From contig MKTW01000011.1 of NCBI GenBank assembly GCA_001898405.1, positions 564,801-628,800 on the forward strand: 64,000 nt of DNA, given 5' to 3'. Positions 52,901 through 60,352 of this stretch are shown one piece after another. This DNA comes from Sphingobacteriales bacterium 44-61. GTDB lineage: Bacteria; Bacteroidota; Bacteroidia; Chitinophagales; Chitinophagaceae. The stretch's first letter is position 1; every line of letters starts with the position of its first letter. Under the pieces are notes generated by a model, which was not told the DNA's origin, searched no databases, and saw only the letters and a list, made by a program, of their open reading frames with translations. Position numbers and translations under genes: made by a program.

Positions 52901-53364
52901 GTTTCACCATCAATGCTTCTTACAAGCAGTTTGATTTGGTATTGTTCGGACAGGGTGTTACCGGTAACGAGATCTTCAATGCGCTTCGCCGCCTTGATGT
53001 GGCCAATGCCAACTGGACCACTGCTGCATTGGGCCGCTGGACCGGTGAAGGTTCTACCAACACTTTCCCGCGCCTCACAACAGACGATGCCAATGGCAAC
53101 TTCAAAAACCCATCTACTTTTTATTTATCAGATGGCGCTTATTTCAGGATCAAGAATCTGCAGATCGGTTACACTCTTCCTAATTCCATTGCACAAAAAG
53201 CAGGTCTTAAAAGAGTGCGTATATACTTAGGCAGCGGCAACCTGCTCACTTTAACCAAATACACAGGATTCGATCCTGAGATTGGTGGAGGCAGCTATGG
53301 TATTGACAGAGGTGTTTATCCTCAGGCCCGTTCCTATATGGTTGGCTTAAACCTAGGTTTATAA
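49948..53364 (+). CDS. SusC/RagA TonB-linked outer membrane receptor with STN domain
   Basis: Outer-membrane glycan importer of 1138 residues. Order of parts: N-terminal leader and signal (LLIIAFSLQSFANGYGQ), STN domain (about 45-115, INLNLEKVTLKKVFKAIEQQG), carboxypeptidase-regulatory-like domain (about 129-205, VTGKITNELGEPLPGVNIVEKGT), plug (about 212-330, EEVVVIGYGTQKRRNVTGAI, VRGTTSI, AAIYGARSAAGVILITTKKG), then the long barrel ending GGSYGIDRGVYPQARSYMVGLNLGL. It pairs with SusD encoded 18 bases downstream, and the STN domain couples it to the FecR upstream. In Bacteroidota such pairs import oligosaccharides bound by SusD. The glucan specificity is inferred from the GH16 gene in the locus. 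Confidence 0.96.
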   Translation: MKKNGSGVSPHTPYLFIKCLLMMKFTVLLIIAFSLQSFANGYGQENINLNLEKVTLKKVFKAIEQQGACRFVYKDEILPREQRISIAVENASLEEVMNKVLRNTELSYKRLSSSLVVITTGITGTSAVPVTGKITNELGEPLPGVNIVEKGTNNGTTTNADGSFVLNVASLDATLVITYIGFVPQELALASRSEVSVKLVAEDKKLEEVVVIGYGTQKRRNVTGAITSVKASDLENAPIMRVEQALQGRVSGLTIAAASGQPGSSSTIRVRGTTSINDGANNVLYVVDGIVVDNGGIDYLNQNDIESIEVLKDAASAAIYGARSAAGVILITTKKGKAGAVSVNYNGYYGVQEPASKLKLLNATEYATLSNEAALAAGGSVLYPDPSALGKGTDWQEAIFNNSARIQNHDISISAGSEKSTYYFSLGYFDQEGIVGSDISNYKRYNARLNSSHKVAKWLTIGNNIGYSYIRSKGIGNTNGEFGGPLASAINLDPITSIVETDPSVVNAPPYSTQPVVRDANGNPYGISKLVGQEMTNPLAYIKAHEGNYGWSHNLVGNIFVEVEPIKGLKFRTNLGAKQAFWGNTSFSPIVYLNASTQTTNNSFYRENNRGFNWTFENTVSYNKNFGYHNLTVMAGTGAYVDNNSVGNGVTYYNLPVNSFKEASMNFATVAADILAWGNESYKHKISSIYGRVIYDYNDKYLFTGLIRRDGSSRFGANKKYGYFPSGSIGWVVSREDFFPTNNVVSFLKIRGSYGITGNDAIGDFRYISTVGGGRNYPFGSDNYLIGYSPNAPANPDLQWEQTSQLNIGFEATLFRNFSVTFDWYKKKTSEILMSVTIPAYVGLGNPVGNVGGMQNSGVELELGYNKKFGDLNLSVKGNVSYVKNRVTYLGADKEFLEGSGWQASAYNLTRAQVGHPTFSFYGFETMGIFQNQAEVNNYRDKDGNIIQPNAKPGDFKWADLNGDGKIGSEDRTFIGDPTPTWSYGFTINASYKQFDLVLFGQGVTGNEIFNALRRLDVANANWTTAALGRWTGEGSTNTFPRLTTDDANGNFKNPSTFYLSDGAYFRIKNLQIGYTLPNSIAQKAGLKRVRIYLGSGNLLTLTKYTGFDPEIGGGSYGIDRGVYPQARSYMVGLNLGL

Positions 53365-53382
53365 TCCTAAAAAACTATTACA

Positions 53383-54900
53383 ATGAGAACAAATTATTTT
53401 TCTAAAATATGCCTCGTGCTGCTGGCTTTGCCGGTGCTGCACGCTTGTAAGAAAAGTTTTCTGGATGTAGATCCGGTCGGACTTAATCTGGAATCGAACT
53501 ATTATTCAAATCCCTCTGAAGCATTTGCCGGACTGGTAGCCGCTTATGATCCACTGGGTATGGAAACAGCCGGTACATATGCCAATAAACTGGGACCGCT
53601 GAACTCTGCTTCTGATGATTGCGTAGCCGGTGGTGCTTCCGGTGGTAATGATATGAATACCTGGCAGGTTTGGAATAATTACACGCTTACACCTGCAGTA
53701 GGTCCGCAAATGGAATACTGGACAAGGAATTTTACCGGTGTGTCCAGGACCAATATCATCCTCTCCAAATTGGGTGATGTGCCCGGGCTGGATGAAAACA
53801 CCAAAAAGAGATATATCGCTGAAGGAAAATTCCTTCGTGCTTATTATTATTTCGACCTGGTGCGTTTGTTTAAGAATGTTCCTTTGTTCACTGCTCCTGT
53901 TGCTACAGAAGAGATCTATAGCCAGGTGCAGGCAGCTCCTGCTGATGTGTATGCACAGATTGAGAAAGACCTGCATGATGCTATTCCTGATCTGCCGCCA
54001 ACCGTGCCTGTTACCACAGAAGGTGGCCGTGCCACACAAGGCGCTGCTAAAGCCCTGCTCGGAAAAGTGATCCTGTTTCAAAATGATAACAGCAGGATGG
54101 CGGAAGCAGCTAACCTGTTTGAAGACGTGAACAAGCAGGATAATATTTACGGGTATAAGTTGATGACCAATTTTGGAGACATCTTCCGTCCTGATAAAAA
54201 ATTCAACAGCGAATCCATTTTCGAGATCGGTCATACATCTGTTGCCAATGGCAACTGGAATGCATGGGGAGCGGTTGAAGGAAATGTATACACTCAAATG
54301 ATCGGGCCACGTGCTTACTCCGGTACGATCTATGAAACAGGATGGGGTTTCAATCCCGTACGCAAAGAACTGGCTGACCTGTTGTATGGTGATCCGCGTT
54401 ATGAATACACTGTTGCGGATATCGACAGCATGGTAGATGCAGGTGCTGCTACAAGCTATGAAGCAAGCTATCAGAACACCGGTTATTTCGTTCAGAAATT
54501 TGCCCCGCTCAAACAATGGAAATCAACCGGCGGTGGTAATGTTGAATTGAACTATCCCAACAATGTGATTGAGATACGCCTTGCTGATACTTATCTGATG
54601 GAAGCGGAAGCATTGCTCCGTGCTCCGGGCGGTGATGCAGTGAAAGCTGCCAAATACCTGAATGATGTAAGGGCAAGGGTTGGTCTTGCACCTGTGGCAG
54701 CTACATTGGATAATGTCGCACTGGAACGCCGCAAGGAGCTTGCCACCGAAGGTCATCGCTGGTTTGACCTGGTGCGTACAGGCAAAGCCGCTACTGTATT
54801 GGCCTTTAAAGGATTTGTTGCAGGCAAGCATGAGATCCTGCCTATTCCTTTGAATGAACTGACCAATACTAAACTTGTACAAAATCCTAACTATAATTAA
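53383..54900 (+). CDS. SusD/RagB surface glycan-binding lipoprotein
   Basis: A 505-residue SusD-like lipoprotein (lipobox LHAC, C22, followed by KKSFLDVDP). It has the SusD marks RTNIILSKLGDVPGLDENTKKRYIAEGKFLRAYYYFDLVRLFKNVPLF (TPR region) and, near the end, PNNVIEIRLADTYLMEAEALLRAPGG and ERRKELATEGHRWFDLVRTGKA. It sits over the SusC channel and binds the polysaccharide or oligosaccharide at the cell surface. It is translated 18 bases after susC and clearly in the same operon. Confidence 0.96.
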   Translation: MRTNYFSKICLVLLALPVLHACKKSFLDVDPVGLNLESNYYSNPSEAFAGLVAAYDPLGMETAGTYANKLGPLNSASDDCVAGGASGGNDMNTWQVWNNYTLTPAVGPQMEYWTRNFTGVSRTNIILSKLGDVPGLDENTKKRYIAEGKFLRAYYYFDLVRLFKNVPLFTAPVATEEIYSQVQAAPADVYAQIEKDLHDAIPDLPPTVPVTTEGGRATQGAAKALLGKVILFQNDNSRMAEAANLFEDVNKQDNIYGYKLMTNFGDIFRPDKKFNSESIFEIGHTSVANGNWNAWGAVEGNVYTQMIGPRAYSGTIYETGWGFNPVRKELADLLYGDPRYEYTVADIDSMVDAGAATSYEASYQNTGYFVQKFAPLKQWKSTGGGNVELNYPNNVIEIRLADTYLMEAEALLRAPGGDAVKAAKYLNDVRARVGLAPVAATLDNVALERRKELATEGHRWFDLVRTGKAATVLAFKGFVAGKHEILPIPLNELTNTKLVQNPNYN

Positions 54901-54928
54901 GGATTGCCATCCACTTAAAATGTTTTTT

Positions 54929-55852
54929 ATGAAACATACAAATAAAACAAGATTGCTGACCAGTGTCATGCTCATCCTTTTGGGCATCGCACTTTTCCAG
55001 GCCTGTAAAAAAGAAGGAGAGGACCTTACATTAGGTGCTCTGCCCACGCCCGATTTTGAAGTGATCCAGGGCACCGATGCAAATAATCTTATCCTCGTTA
55101 ATAAATCATCCATGCCCATCATTCCTTACTGGACCGTGAGCAATGGAGCCAAACTGACCGGCGATTCTGCCAAGATCAATTTTGTGCTTGCAGGCAGTTA
55201 TGAAGTGACGCTGACAGGTGCCGGGCAGGGAGGATTGGGCAGCACTACCAAAACCATCACCATCGCACAAAATGATCCAACTGCCTGCAGCCCTACCAAG
55301 CCATTGGGCTTTATCGCAAGCTGCACCAGCAAAAAATGGAAGCTGAATCCCGAAGCGGGTGCTTATAAAGTTGGCGAAGGTGCCGACAATGGTAACTGGT
55401 GGAGCAGCGGTGCCGGTGATGTTACCGGCCGCTCCTGCGAGTTCAATGACGAATACACCTTCGTATTTGATGGAGCAGGCACTTTCACTTACGACAACAA
55501 AGGCGATTTTTACGCCGATGGTTATCTCGGGTCAGGCAGTAATGGTTGTGAACCCAATGCCAACCTGAACAATGCGCAGAAACCCTGGGCTTCCGGCAAT
55601 TTTACTTACCAGGTACTTCCTGGTGGCGTGAAAGGATTGGGCCAACTGAAAGTGGTCGGCCTTGGTGCTCATATTGGTTTGCAGAAAGTGCACAATGGCG
55701 GGGAAACCACCACTGGCCCTACCTGGAACTCTATTACCTATGATATCATTGATATGATACCTAATGGTGGTGGTGCTGGTCATGATATCCTCAAACTGGG
55801 TGTTGCTCTTGCTGCACCAGGCTGGTGGACATTTACATTACGTTCTGAATAA
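54929..55852 (+). CDS. PKD-domain surface lipoprotein, likely glycan-binding
   Basis: A 307-residue lipoprotein (lipobox LFQAC, C26), 28 bases after susD. An ATG 9 bases earlier is also possible. Residues about 35-120 look like a PKD/Ig-like beta-sandwich (PTPDFEVIQGTDANNLILVNKS, NFVLAGSYEVTLTGAGQGG). The C-terminal half (about 130-307) is a separate domain with many aromatic and Gly/Asn residues (KKWKLNPEAGAYKVG, NWWSSGAGD, DEYTFVFDGAGTFTY, PGWWTFTLRSE). Its position after SusC/SusD is that of surface glycan-binding proteins. A beta-glucan ligand is inferred from the next gene. The C-terminal domain is not one I can name with confidence. Confidence 0.8.
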   Translation: MKHTNKTRLLTSVMLILLGIALFQACKKEGEDLTLGALPTPDFEVIQGTDANNLILVNKSSMPIIPYWTVSNGAKLTGDSAKINFVLAGSYEVTLTGAGQGGLGSTTKTITIAQNDPTACSPTKPLGFIASCTSKKWKLNPEAGAYKVGEGADNGNWWSSGAGDVTGRSCEFNDEYTFVFDGAGTFTYDNKGDFYADGYLGSGSNGCEPNANLNNAQKPWASGNFTYQVLPGGVKGLGQLKVVGLGAHIGLQKVHNGGETTTGPTWNSITYDIIDMIPNGGGAGHDILKLGVALAAPGWWTFTLRSE

Positions 55853-55860
55853 AGATTAGT

Positions 55861-56706
55861 ATGCGTATAATTATCGTATCCGTCGCATGTCTTCTGGGTC
55901 TTGTGTCCTGTTCAAAAAGTGGAGGAGGGGGAGGTTCAACAATTACTCCCCCCGGCCCCCCGGTAGACAAAAACTGGAAATTTGAAACTACCCCCGTATG
56001 GGCTGAAGAATTTAGTTATACCGGTGCACCTGATGCAGCCAACTGGTATTATGATATCGGAGGAAGTGGCTGGGGAAATAATGAACTTCAGTATTACACT
56101 AACTCTACCGATAATGCAGTAGTGGCCGGTGGCGTACTTAAGATCACTGCCAGGAATGAAGCAATGGGAGGTATGAACTATACTTCTGCACGGCTGCTTT
56201 CCAAAAACCTGGGAGACTTTCTTTATGGCAGGGCAGAGATAAGAGCAAAGCTGCCGGCAGGCCGCGGCACATGGCCCGCTATCTGGATGCTGCCTACCGA
56301 CTGGGTGTATGGTGAATGGCCCAAATCAGGCGAGATTGATATTATGGAACATGTAGGGTATGATCCCAATGTAGTGCATTTCAGTGTGCATACGCAGGCA
56401 TATAATCATACTATCAATACGCAAAAAACAAGCACCAAGACCATTCCAACGGCGATGACGGAGTTCCACAATTACCGGGTCGACTGGACTCCTTATGCTG
56501 TACGTGGTTATTTTGATGATGCGCTGGTGTTTACCTTTACCAACGACGGAAAGGGCGCTGCCACCTGGCCATTTGATAAACGGTTCCACCTGATATTGAA
56601 CCTGGCTGTTGGCGGCAATTGGGGTGGAGCGCAGGGCGTGGACAATGCAGCATTCCCTGCAAGTATGGAGGTCGATTATGTACGTCTTTATAAAATGATT
56701 CCCTGA
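55861..56706 (+). CDS. Glycoside hydrolase family 16 lipoprotein (laminarinase-type glucanase)
   Basis: A 281-residue GH16 enzyme, lipid-anchored (lipobox LVSC, C17), with a glycine-rich linker (GGGGGS) before the catalytic domain. The active site is GEIDIMEH with E158 as nucleophile, D160, and E163 as acid/base, in the laminarinase-type arrangement. Neighbouring blocks are WGNNELQYYT, GRAEIRAKLPAGRGTWPAIWMLPT and FHLILNLAVGGNWGG. It should cut beta-1,3- or mixed beta-1,3/1,4-glucans at the cell surface. Its start lies 9 bases after the previous stop, so it closes the operon. Exact linkage preference needs assay. Confidence 0.94.
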   Translation: MRIIIVSVACLLGLVSCSKSGGGGGSTITPPGPPVDKNWKFETTPVWAEEFSYTGAPDAANWYYDIGGSGWGNNELQYYTNSTDNAVVAGGVLKITARNEAMGGMNYTSARLLSKNLGDFLYGRAEIRAKLPAGRGTWPAIWMLPTDWVYGEWPKSGEIDIMEHVGYDPNVVHFSVHTQAYNHTINTQKTSTKTIPTAMTEFHNYRVDWTPYAVRGYFDDALVFTFTNDGKGAATWPFDKRFHLILNLAVGGNWGGAQGVDNAAFPASMEVDYVRLYKMIP

Positions 56707-57029
56707 TGCGAAGCTATTTAACACACCGCCTGCTGGCGGTTGAAAGAAGCCATAGATACGGCAATCGTTAAGCACTTAGCAGCAGTTAGTGCAGGGCGGG
56801 TTGTTTTTAAGCAGGCCCGCCCTTATTTTTTATAGGAACCATCCGCCATTTTTTATCTATCCTTTATCAATCTCCTTCCCCTTTTGGTACTATTGTTGAA
56901 GTAAGCGGCTTGTTCCTGACCCGGAAAATTGATATAGATAATAAAGTGAATATTTCCCGGTAAACCATTTTGCATTGAGAACTCTTAACTAAAGCTGCAT
57001 GGTATAGATATACTCAAAATTTTTTGAGG
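56707..57029. other. Intergenic region with three hairpins between GH16 and the coiled-coil gene
   Basis: This 323-base gap holds an accgcc/ggcggt hairpin at 56725-56740, the terminator at 56794-56830, and a 7-bp hairpin at 57013-57028 (ctcaaaa/ttttgag) directly before the next ATG. I see no gene and no exact TAnnTTTG box. Confidence 0.7.
56794..56830 (+). terminator. Terminator of the glucan operon
   Basis: GC stem gggcggg (56794-56800) / cccgccc (56816-56822) with a 15-base loop, followed by ttatttttta. It lies 88 bases after the GH16 stop. Confidence 0.8.
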
Positions 57030-57992
57030 ATGCTTTTAGCTGCGGGAGCTGTTTCCGAGATCATCAGTTTCATCCAGGTACTTTGCTGGATCATTCTTCC
57101 TGTTTTAGCCCTGGCTATCTTGCTGACTGTTTTTTTGCATTACCGCAAAAAGAGAAAAAATGAGGCAGAAGCATTGCCTGCAGAAGAATTACTGCCTGTA
57201 CCAGCAACACTTCTCCAGGGGAAAAAGGCTGCCGATTACATTCTTTTCGATCATTCCGGCCTTGTGGATCAATACCACAACAGGCTTTGCCAAAGCCAGG
57301 CAAAGTATACAGCATTGCGTCACGATTTCTCCAGGCTGGAAACAAAATATACCGCTTTAGCACTATACGCATCGAATCATACCTATAACCCTAAAGAAGA
57401 AGAAATGGAAAATTCTGCCCTGCAACTAAACCCTGCCATACAGGAAGAAATTGATTCGCTGATCAAAAAACATAAAGCTGAAAAGCAGGAATGGAAAGAA
57501 AAAAATGAGCAACTGGCACATTCCTACCGCAGCCTGGAACAGGAAAACAATCTTTTACAGGCCAAACTGGAACTGGCTACTGCCACAGAAGAGGGAAAAG
57601 AATCAATCGTAAATAAATGGGCCGAAGAGAACAGTATCCTGAAAGATAAACTCGCCGAGCACGATTACCTGAGCGATATAGTGGAAGAAAAAAAATCACA
57701 GATCATTTTCCTTCAAAACCAATTGGAGCAAAAGATAGTGCTTCAGCACGCAGCAGAATATCAAACATCACAATTGCAGGCCGAACTGGCCGGAAAAGAA
57801 GAATTGCTGCAACAAAAAGAACAACTGCTGCAAGAAAAGCATCACGAGATTACTGTCCTTCAGGGACAATTAGCTGCCCAACAGGAAATACTGCATGCCA
57901 CTGCAAAAAAACTGACTGCCTGCAAGCAACTCACCCAACGGTTTTACGAAGAGTTCAGCCGGGAGTCAGCAGGGCTCCTGACTCCCGGCTGA
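57030..57992 (+). CDS. Coiled-coil membrane-anchored protein, unknown
   Basis: A 320-residue protein from the ATG at 57030; the frame extends six bases further only to a TTG. A membrane helix near the N-terminus (about 13-35, IQVLCWIILPVLALAILLTVF) is followed by a basic patch (HYRKKRKNE) and a long charged coiled-coil (about 120-310) rich in Glu, Gln, Lys and Leu (KHKAEKQEWKEKNEQLAHSYRSLEQENNLLQAKLELA). No catalytic motif and no family I recognise. A 19-bp perfect hairpin spans its last codons and stop. Function could be structural, such as envelope or division scaffolding; this is a guess. Confidence 0.75.
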   Translation: MLLAAGAVSEIISFIQVLCWIILPVLALAILLTVFLHYRKKRKNEAEALPAEELLPVPATLLQGKKAADYILFDHSGLVDQYHNRLCQSQAKYTALRHDFSRLETKYTALALYASNHTYNPKEEEMENSALQLNPAIQEEIDSLIKKHKAEKQEWKEKNEQLAHSYRSLEQENNLLQAKLELATATEEGKESIVNKWAEENSILKDKLAEHDYLSDIVEEKKSQIIFLQNQLEQKIVLQHAAEYQTSQLQAELAGKEELLQQKEQLLQEKHHEITVLQGQLAAQQEILHATAKKLTACKQLTQRFYEEFSRESAGLLTPG

Positions 57993-57996
57993 ACTC
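57951..57996. repeat. 19-bp perfect inverted repeat spanning the stop codon of the coiled-coil gene
   Basis: Arms 57951-57969 and 57978-57996 pair perfectly around an 8-base loop. The TGA stop (57990-57992) lies inside the second arm. The GC-rich stem (core agccgggagtcag) has no T tract after it. It may still terminate or stabilise the transcript. Confidence 0.85.
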
Positions 57997-58078
57997 TCCC
58001 GACGTGGAACCGGTTCCCTCCAATCCACATCTTCCCCACAGCCCGTTTCAGCACCGTGCTTTTCGCTAACTTGCACTT

Positions 58079-58873
58079 ATGCAACAATATCTCACCCTGC
58101 TGCAGCATATCCTTGACAACGGTGCCCATAAAACAGACCGTACCGGCACCGGTACCCAAAGCTGTTTTGGCTACCAGATGCGGTTTGATCTCCAGGAAGG
58201 CTTTCCATTGGTGACCACCAAGAAAGTACATCTGAAAAGTATTATTCATGAATTGCTCTGGTTCCTTAAAGGCGAAACCAATATCGGCTATCTGAAAGAA
58301 CATGGCGTTAGGATCTGGGATGAATGGGCCGATGAAAATGGAGAGCTGGGGCCTGTTTATGGAAAGCAATGGCGCAGTTGGGAAGGAAAGGATGGCAAGA
58401 TCGTGGACCAGGTGACAGACCTGATCAAACAGATCAAAGCCAACCCCGACAGCCGCCGCCTTATCATCAGCGCATGGAATGTGGCTGATTTGCCGGAAAT
58501 GGCTTTGATGCCCTGTCATACCCTTTTCCAGTTTTATGTTGCCAATGGGAAACTGAGCTGTCAATTGTATCAACGTTCTGCTGATGTATTCCTTGGAGTG
58601 CCTTTCAATATTGCTTCTTATGCTTTGCTCACGATGATGATCGCCCAGGTTTGTGATCTGCAACCGGGAGAGTTTATCCATACTTTTGGTGATGTGCATA
58701 TTTACAGCAATCATATGGAGCAGGTGCAATTGCAGCTTACAAGGGAACCGTTCCCGTTGCCGGTGATGAAACTGAACCCTGCTGTAAAAGATATTTTCGG
58801 TTTCAGTTTTGAAGATTTTACCCTGGAAAATTATCAATCACATCCTGCCATTAAAGCTCCTGTAGCAGTATAA
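58079..58873 (+). CDS. thyA: Thymidylate synthase
   Basis: A 264-residue ThyA that methylates dUMP to dTMP using methylene-tetrahydrofolate, giving dihydrofolate. Catalytic C146 is in [13 protein letters not shown]. Other marks are the N-terminal RTGTGT phosphate loop, [39 protein letters not shown] and [10 protein letters not shown]. Followed after 21 bases by folA, whose product regenerates tetrahydrofolate, the usual pairing. Confidence 0.97.
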   Translation: MQQYLTLLQHILDNGAHKTDRTGTGTQSCFGYQMRFDLQEGFPLVTTKKVHLKSIIHELLWFLKGETNIGYLKEHGVRIWDEWADENGELGPVYGKQWRSWEGKDGKIVDQVTDLIKQIKANPDSRRLIISAWNVADLPEMALMPCHTLFQFYVANGKLSCQLYQRSADVFLGVPFNIASYALLTMMIAQVCDLQPGEFIHTFGDVHIYSNHMEQVQLQLTREPFPLPVMKLNPAVKDIFGFSFEDFTLENYQSHPAIKAPVAV

Positions 58874-58894
58874 AGGCAATTCATATTCAGCATC

Positions 58895-59392
58895 ATGATC
58901 ATTACGCTTGTTGTTGCAGCTTCCAGAAATAATGTGATAGGAAAGGATAACCAGTTGCTCTGGCGTCTTCCTAATGATACCCGTTATTTTAAGAACGTGA
59001 CCTGGGGCATGCCGGTGATTATGGGCCGCAAAACATTTGAATCGCTTGGCAAGCCGCTTGGAGGCCGCACCAATATTGTGCTGACGCGGAATTCCGGTTG
59101 GAAAGCACAAGGAGTTACAACAGTTAAGAACCTTGATGATGCGCTCTTCCTGGCCAAGGAAATGGATGTGAAAGAAGTGATGGTGATCGGCGGTGGTGAA
59201 ATTTACAAGATGGCGATGCCCAAAGCAGGGAGAATACATATAACAAGGGTAGAGGCCGACCTGGAAGGGGATGCCTATTTTCCTGAAATAGATCCGCTGT
59301 TGTGGAAGCTTGTAAGCAGGGAAGATCATCCGGCTGATGAGAAACACCAGTATGCTTATTCATTCCAGGTATGGGAACGCCGCCCTCTTTAA
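58895..59392 (+). CDS. folA: Dihydrofolate reductase
   Basis: A 165-residue DHFR that reduces dihydrofolate with NADPH. The N-terminal VVAASRNNVIGKDNQLLWRLPNDTRYFKNVT block, the IMGRKTFESLGKPLGGRTNIVLTRN cofactor-binding region and MVIGGGEIYKMAMPKAGRIHITRVEADLEGDAYFPEI are all canonical. It closes the folate cycle with thyA, with which it is cotranscribed. The next reading frame begins near its 3' end. Confidence 0.97.
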   Translation: MIITLVVAASRNNVIGKDNQLLWRLPNDTRYFKNVTWGMPVIMGRKTFESLGKPLGGRTNIVLTRNSGWKAQGVTTVKNLDDALFLAKEMDVKEVMVIGGGEIYKMAMPKAGRIHITRVEADLEGDAYFPEIDPLLWKLVSREDHPADEKHQYAYSFQVWERRPL

Positions 59393-59447
59393 AGTCAAAC
59401 GGCATCTCTATTCTTCCATAATCAAAAACAGGTTCTTCCAGGTTTAT

Positions 59448-59455
59448 TACTTTTG
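59448..59455 (+). promoter_or_regulatory. -7 box (TACTTTTG) abutting a GTG start, possible leaderless promoter
   Basis: Exact TAnnTTTG box 4 bases before the GTG at 59460. It would let the methyltransferase gene be transcribed separately from thyA-folA with almost no leader. Confidence 0.45.
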
Positions 59456-59459
59456 CCCG

Positions 59460-60257
59460 GTGTTCAGTAAACTACAGCTTCTCTGGAAATATATCCGCTA
59501 TTACAGCAAGGCATACAATGGTAAAGGACATGGTATGCATTCTCCGTTCGTATATGATTTTATCATCAGCGTTTTGAATGATAAAACACATTATGCCGAT
59601 TATGATCGTGTAGAAACATTGCGCCGCCAATTGCTGGCAGATAACACCATTCTTGAAGTGAACGACCTGGGCGCGGGTTCGGTTAAGAACAACCGTTCCG
59701 GCAGAAGCATTGCCGATATTGCACGTCATGCCGCCAAGCCTGCTAAGTTTGGGCAACTGCTTTACAGGATGGCGAAATATTACCAGCCGCAGCATATACT
59801 TGAGCTGGGTACTTCGCTTGGCATTACCACGCAATACCTGGCAATGGCCCGGCCTGGTGGCAGCCTGATCACGGTCGAAGGTGCTGCTACTGTTGCCGCT
59901 GTGGCGGAAGAAAAAATAAGGGCAGCAGGTATCGGGAATGTGCAATTGCTGCAAGGCAATTTTGATGAACGGTTGCCGGAGGTATTGAAAACGCGACCGC
60001 GCCCTGATCTGGTTTTTATTGATGGCAATCACCGGGAAGAGCCGACGGTCCGCTATTTTGAACAACTGGCCGCCGTAGCCCATAACGACACAATCCTGAT
60101 ATTTGACGATATTCACTGGAGCCGGGAAATGGAACAGGCCTGGGCTCATATTAAAGCACATCATGCAGTCCGTTGCACGATCGATCTGTTCTTTATCGGC
60201 ATCGTACTGTTCCGCCAGGAATTCCGCGAAAAACAGGATTTTGCTATCCGGTTTTAG
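59460..60257 (+). CDS. Class I SAM-dependent methyltransferase (O-methyltransferase-like)
   Basis: A 265-residue methyltransferase. I chose the GTG at 59460, giving MFSKLQLLWKYIRYYSKAYNGKGHGMHSPFVYDF, the N-terminus I expect for Bacteroidota members. An ATG at 59337 would add 41 residues encoded inside folA. The Rossmann SAM-binding block is ILELGTSLGITTQYLAMARPGGSLITVEGA, with the later FIDGNHREEPTVRYFEQL acidic motif resembling metal-dependent O-methyltransferases. The substrate is unknown; the KGHGMHSPF N-terminal block belongs to a group I know only as uncharacterised. Confidence 0.82.
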   Translation: MFSKLQLLWKYIRYYSKAYNGKGHGMHSPFVYDFIISVLNDKTHYADYDRVETLRRQLLADNTILEVNDLGAGSVKNNRSGRSIADIARHAAKPAKFGQLLYRMAKYYQPQHILELGTSLGITTQYLAMARPGGSLITVEGAATVAAVAEEKIRAAGIGNVQLLQGNFDERLPEVLKTRPRPDLVFIDGNHREEPTVRYFEQLAAVAHNDTILIFDDIHWSREMEQAWAHIKAHHAVRCTIDLFFIGIVLFRQEFREKQDFAIRF

Positions 60258-60352
60258 ATCAGTTCGTAGAATTACTTAACACGCTGTCAAATTTTTAATA
60301 TCTTCGGGCTGTGTGGTAATTCAATTCTCCCAATATAAACTGAACCACTTTC

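Noticed and set aside
53506-54516. 336-residue open frame on the minus strand across susD
   Set aside because: It lies fully antisense to a clear SusD protein, has no recognisable domain, and is Cys/His-rich in the way codon-mirror frames are.
57944-58837. 297-residue open frame on the minus strand over thyA
   Set aside because: Antisense to thymidylate synthase, with no domain or promoter.
59337-59459. 41-residue N-terminal extension of the methyltransferase
   Set aside because: It lies inside folA and does not fit the expected N-terminus; the GTG at 59460 follows a good -7 box.
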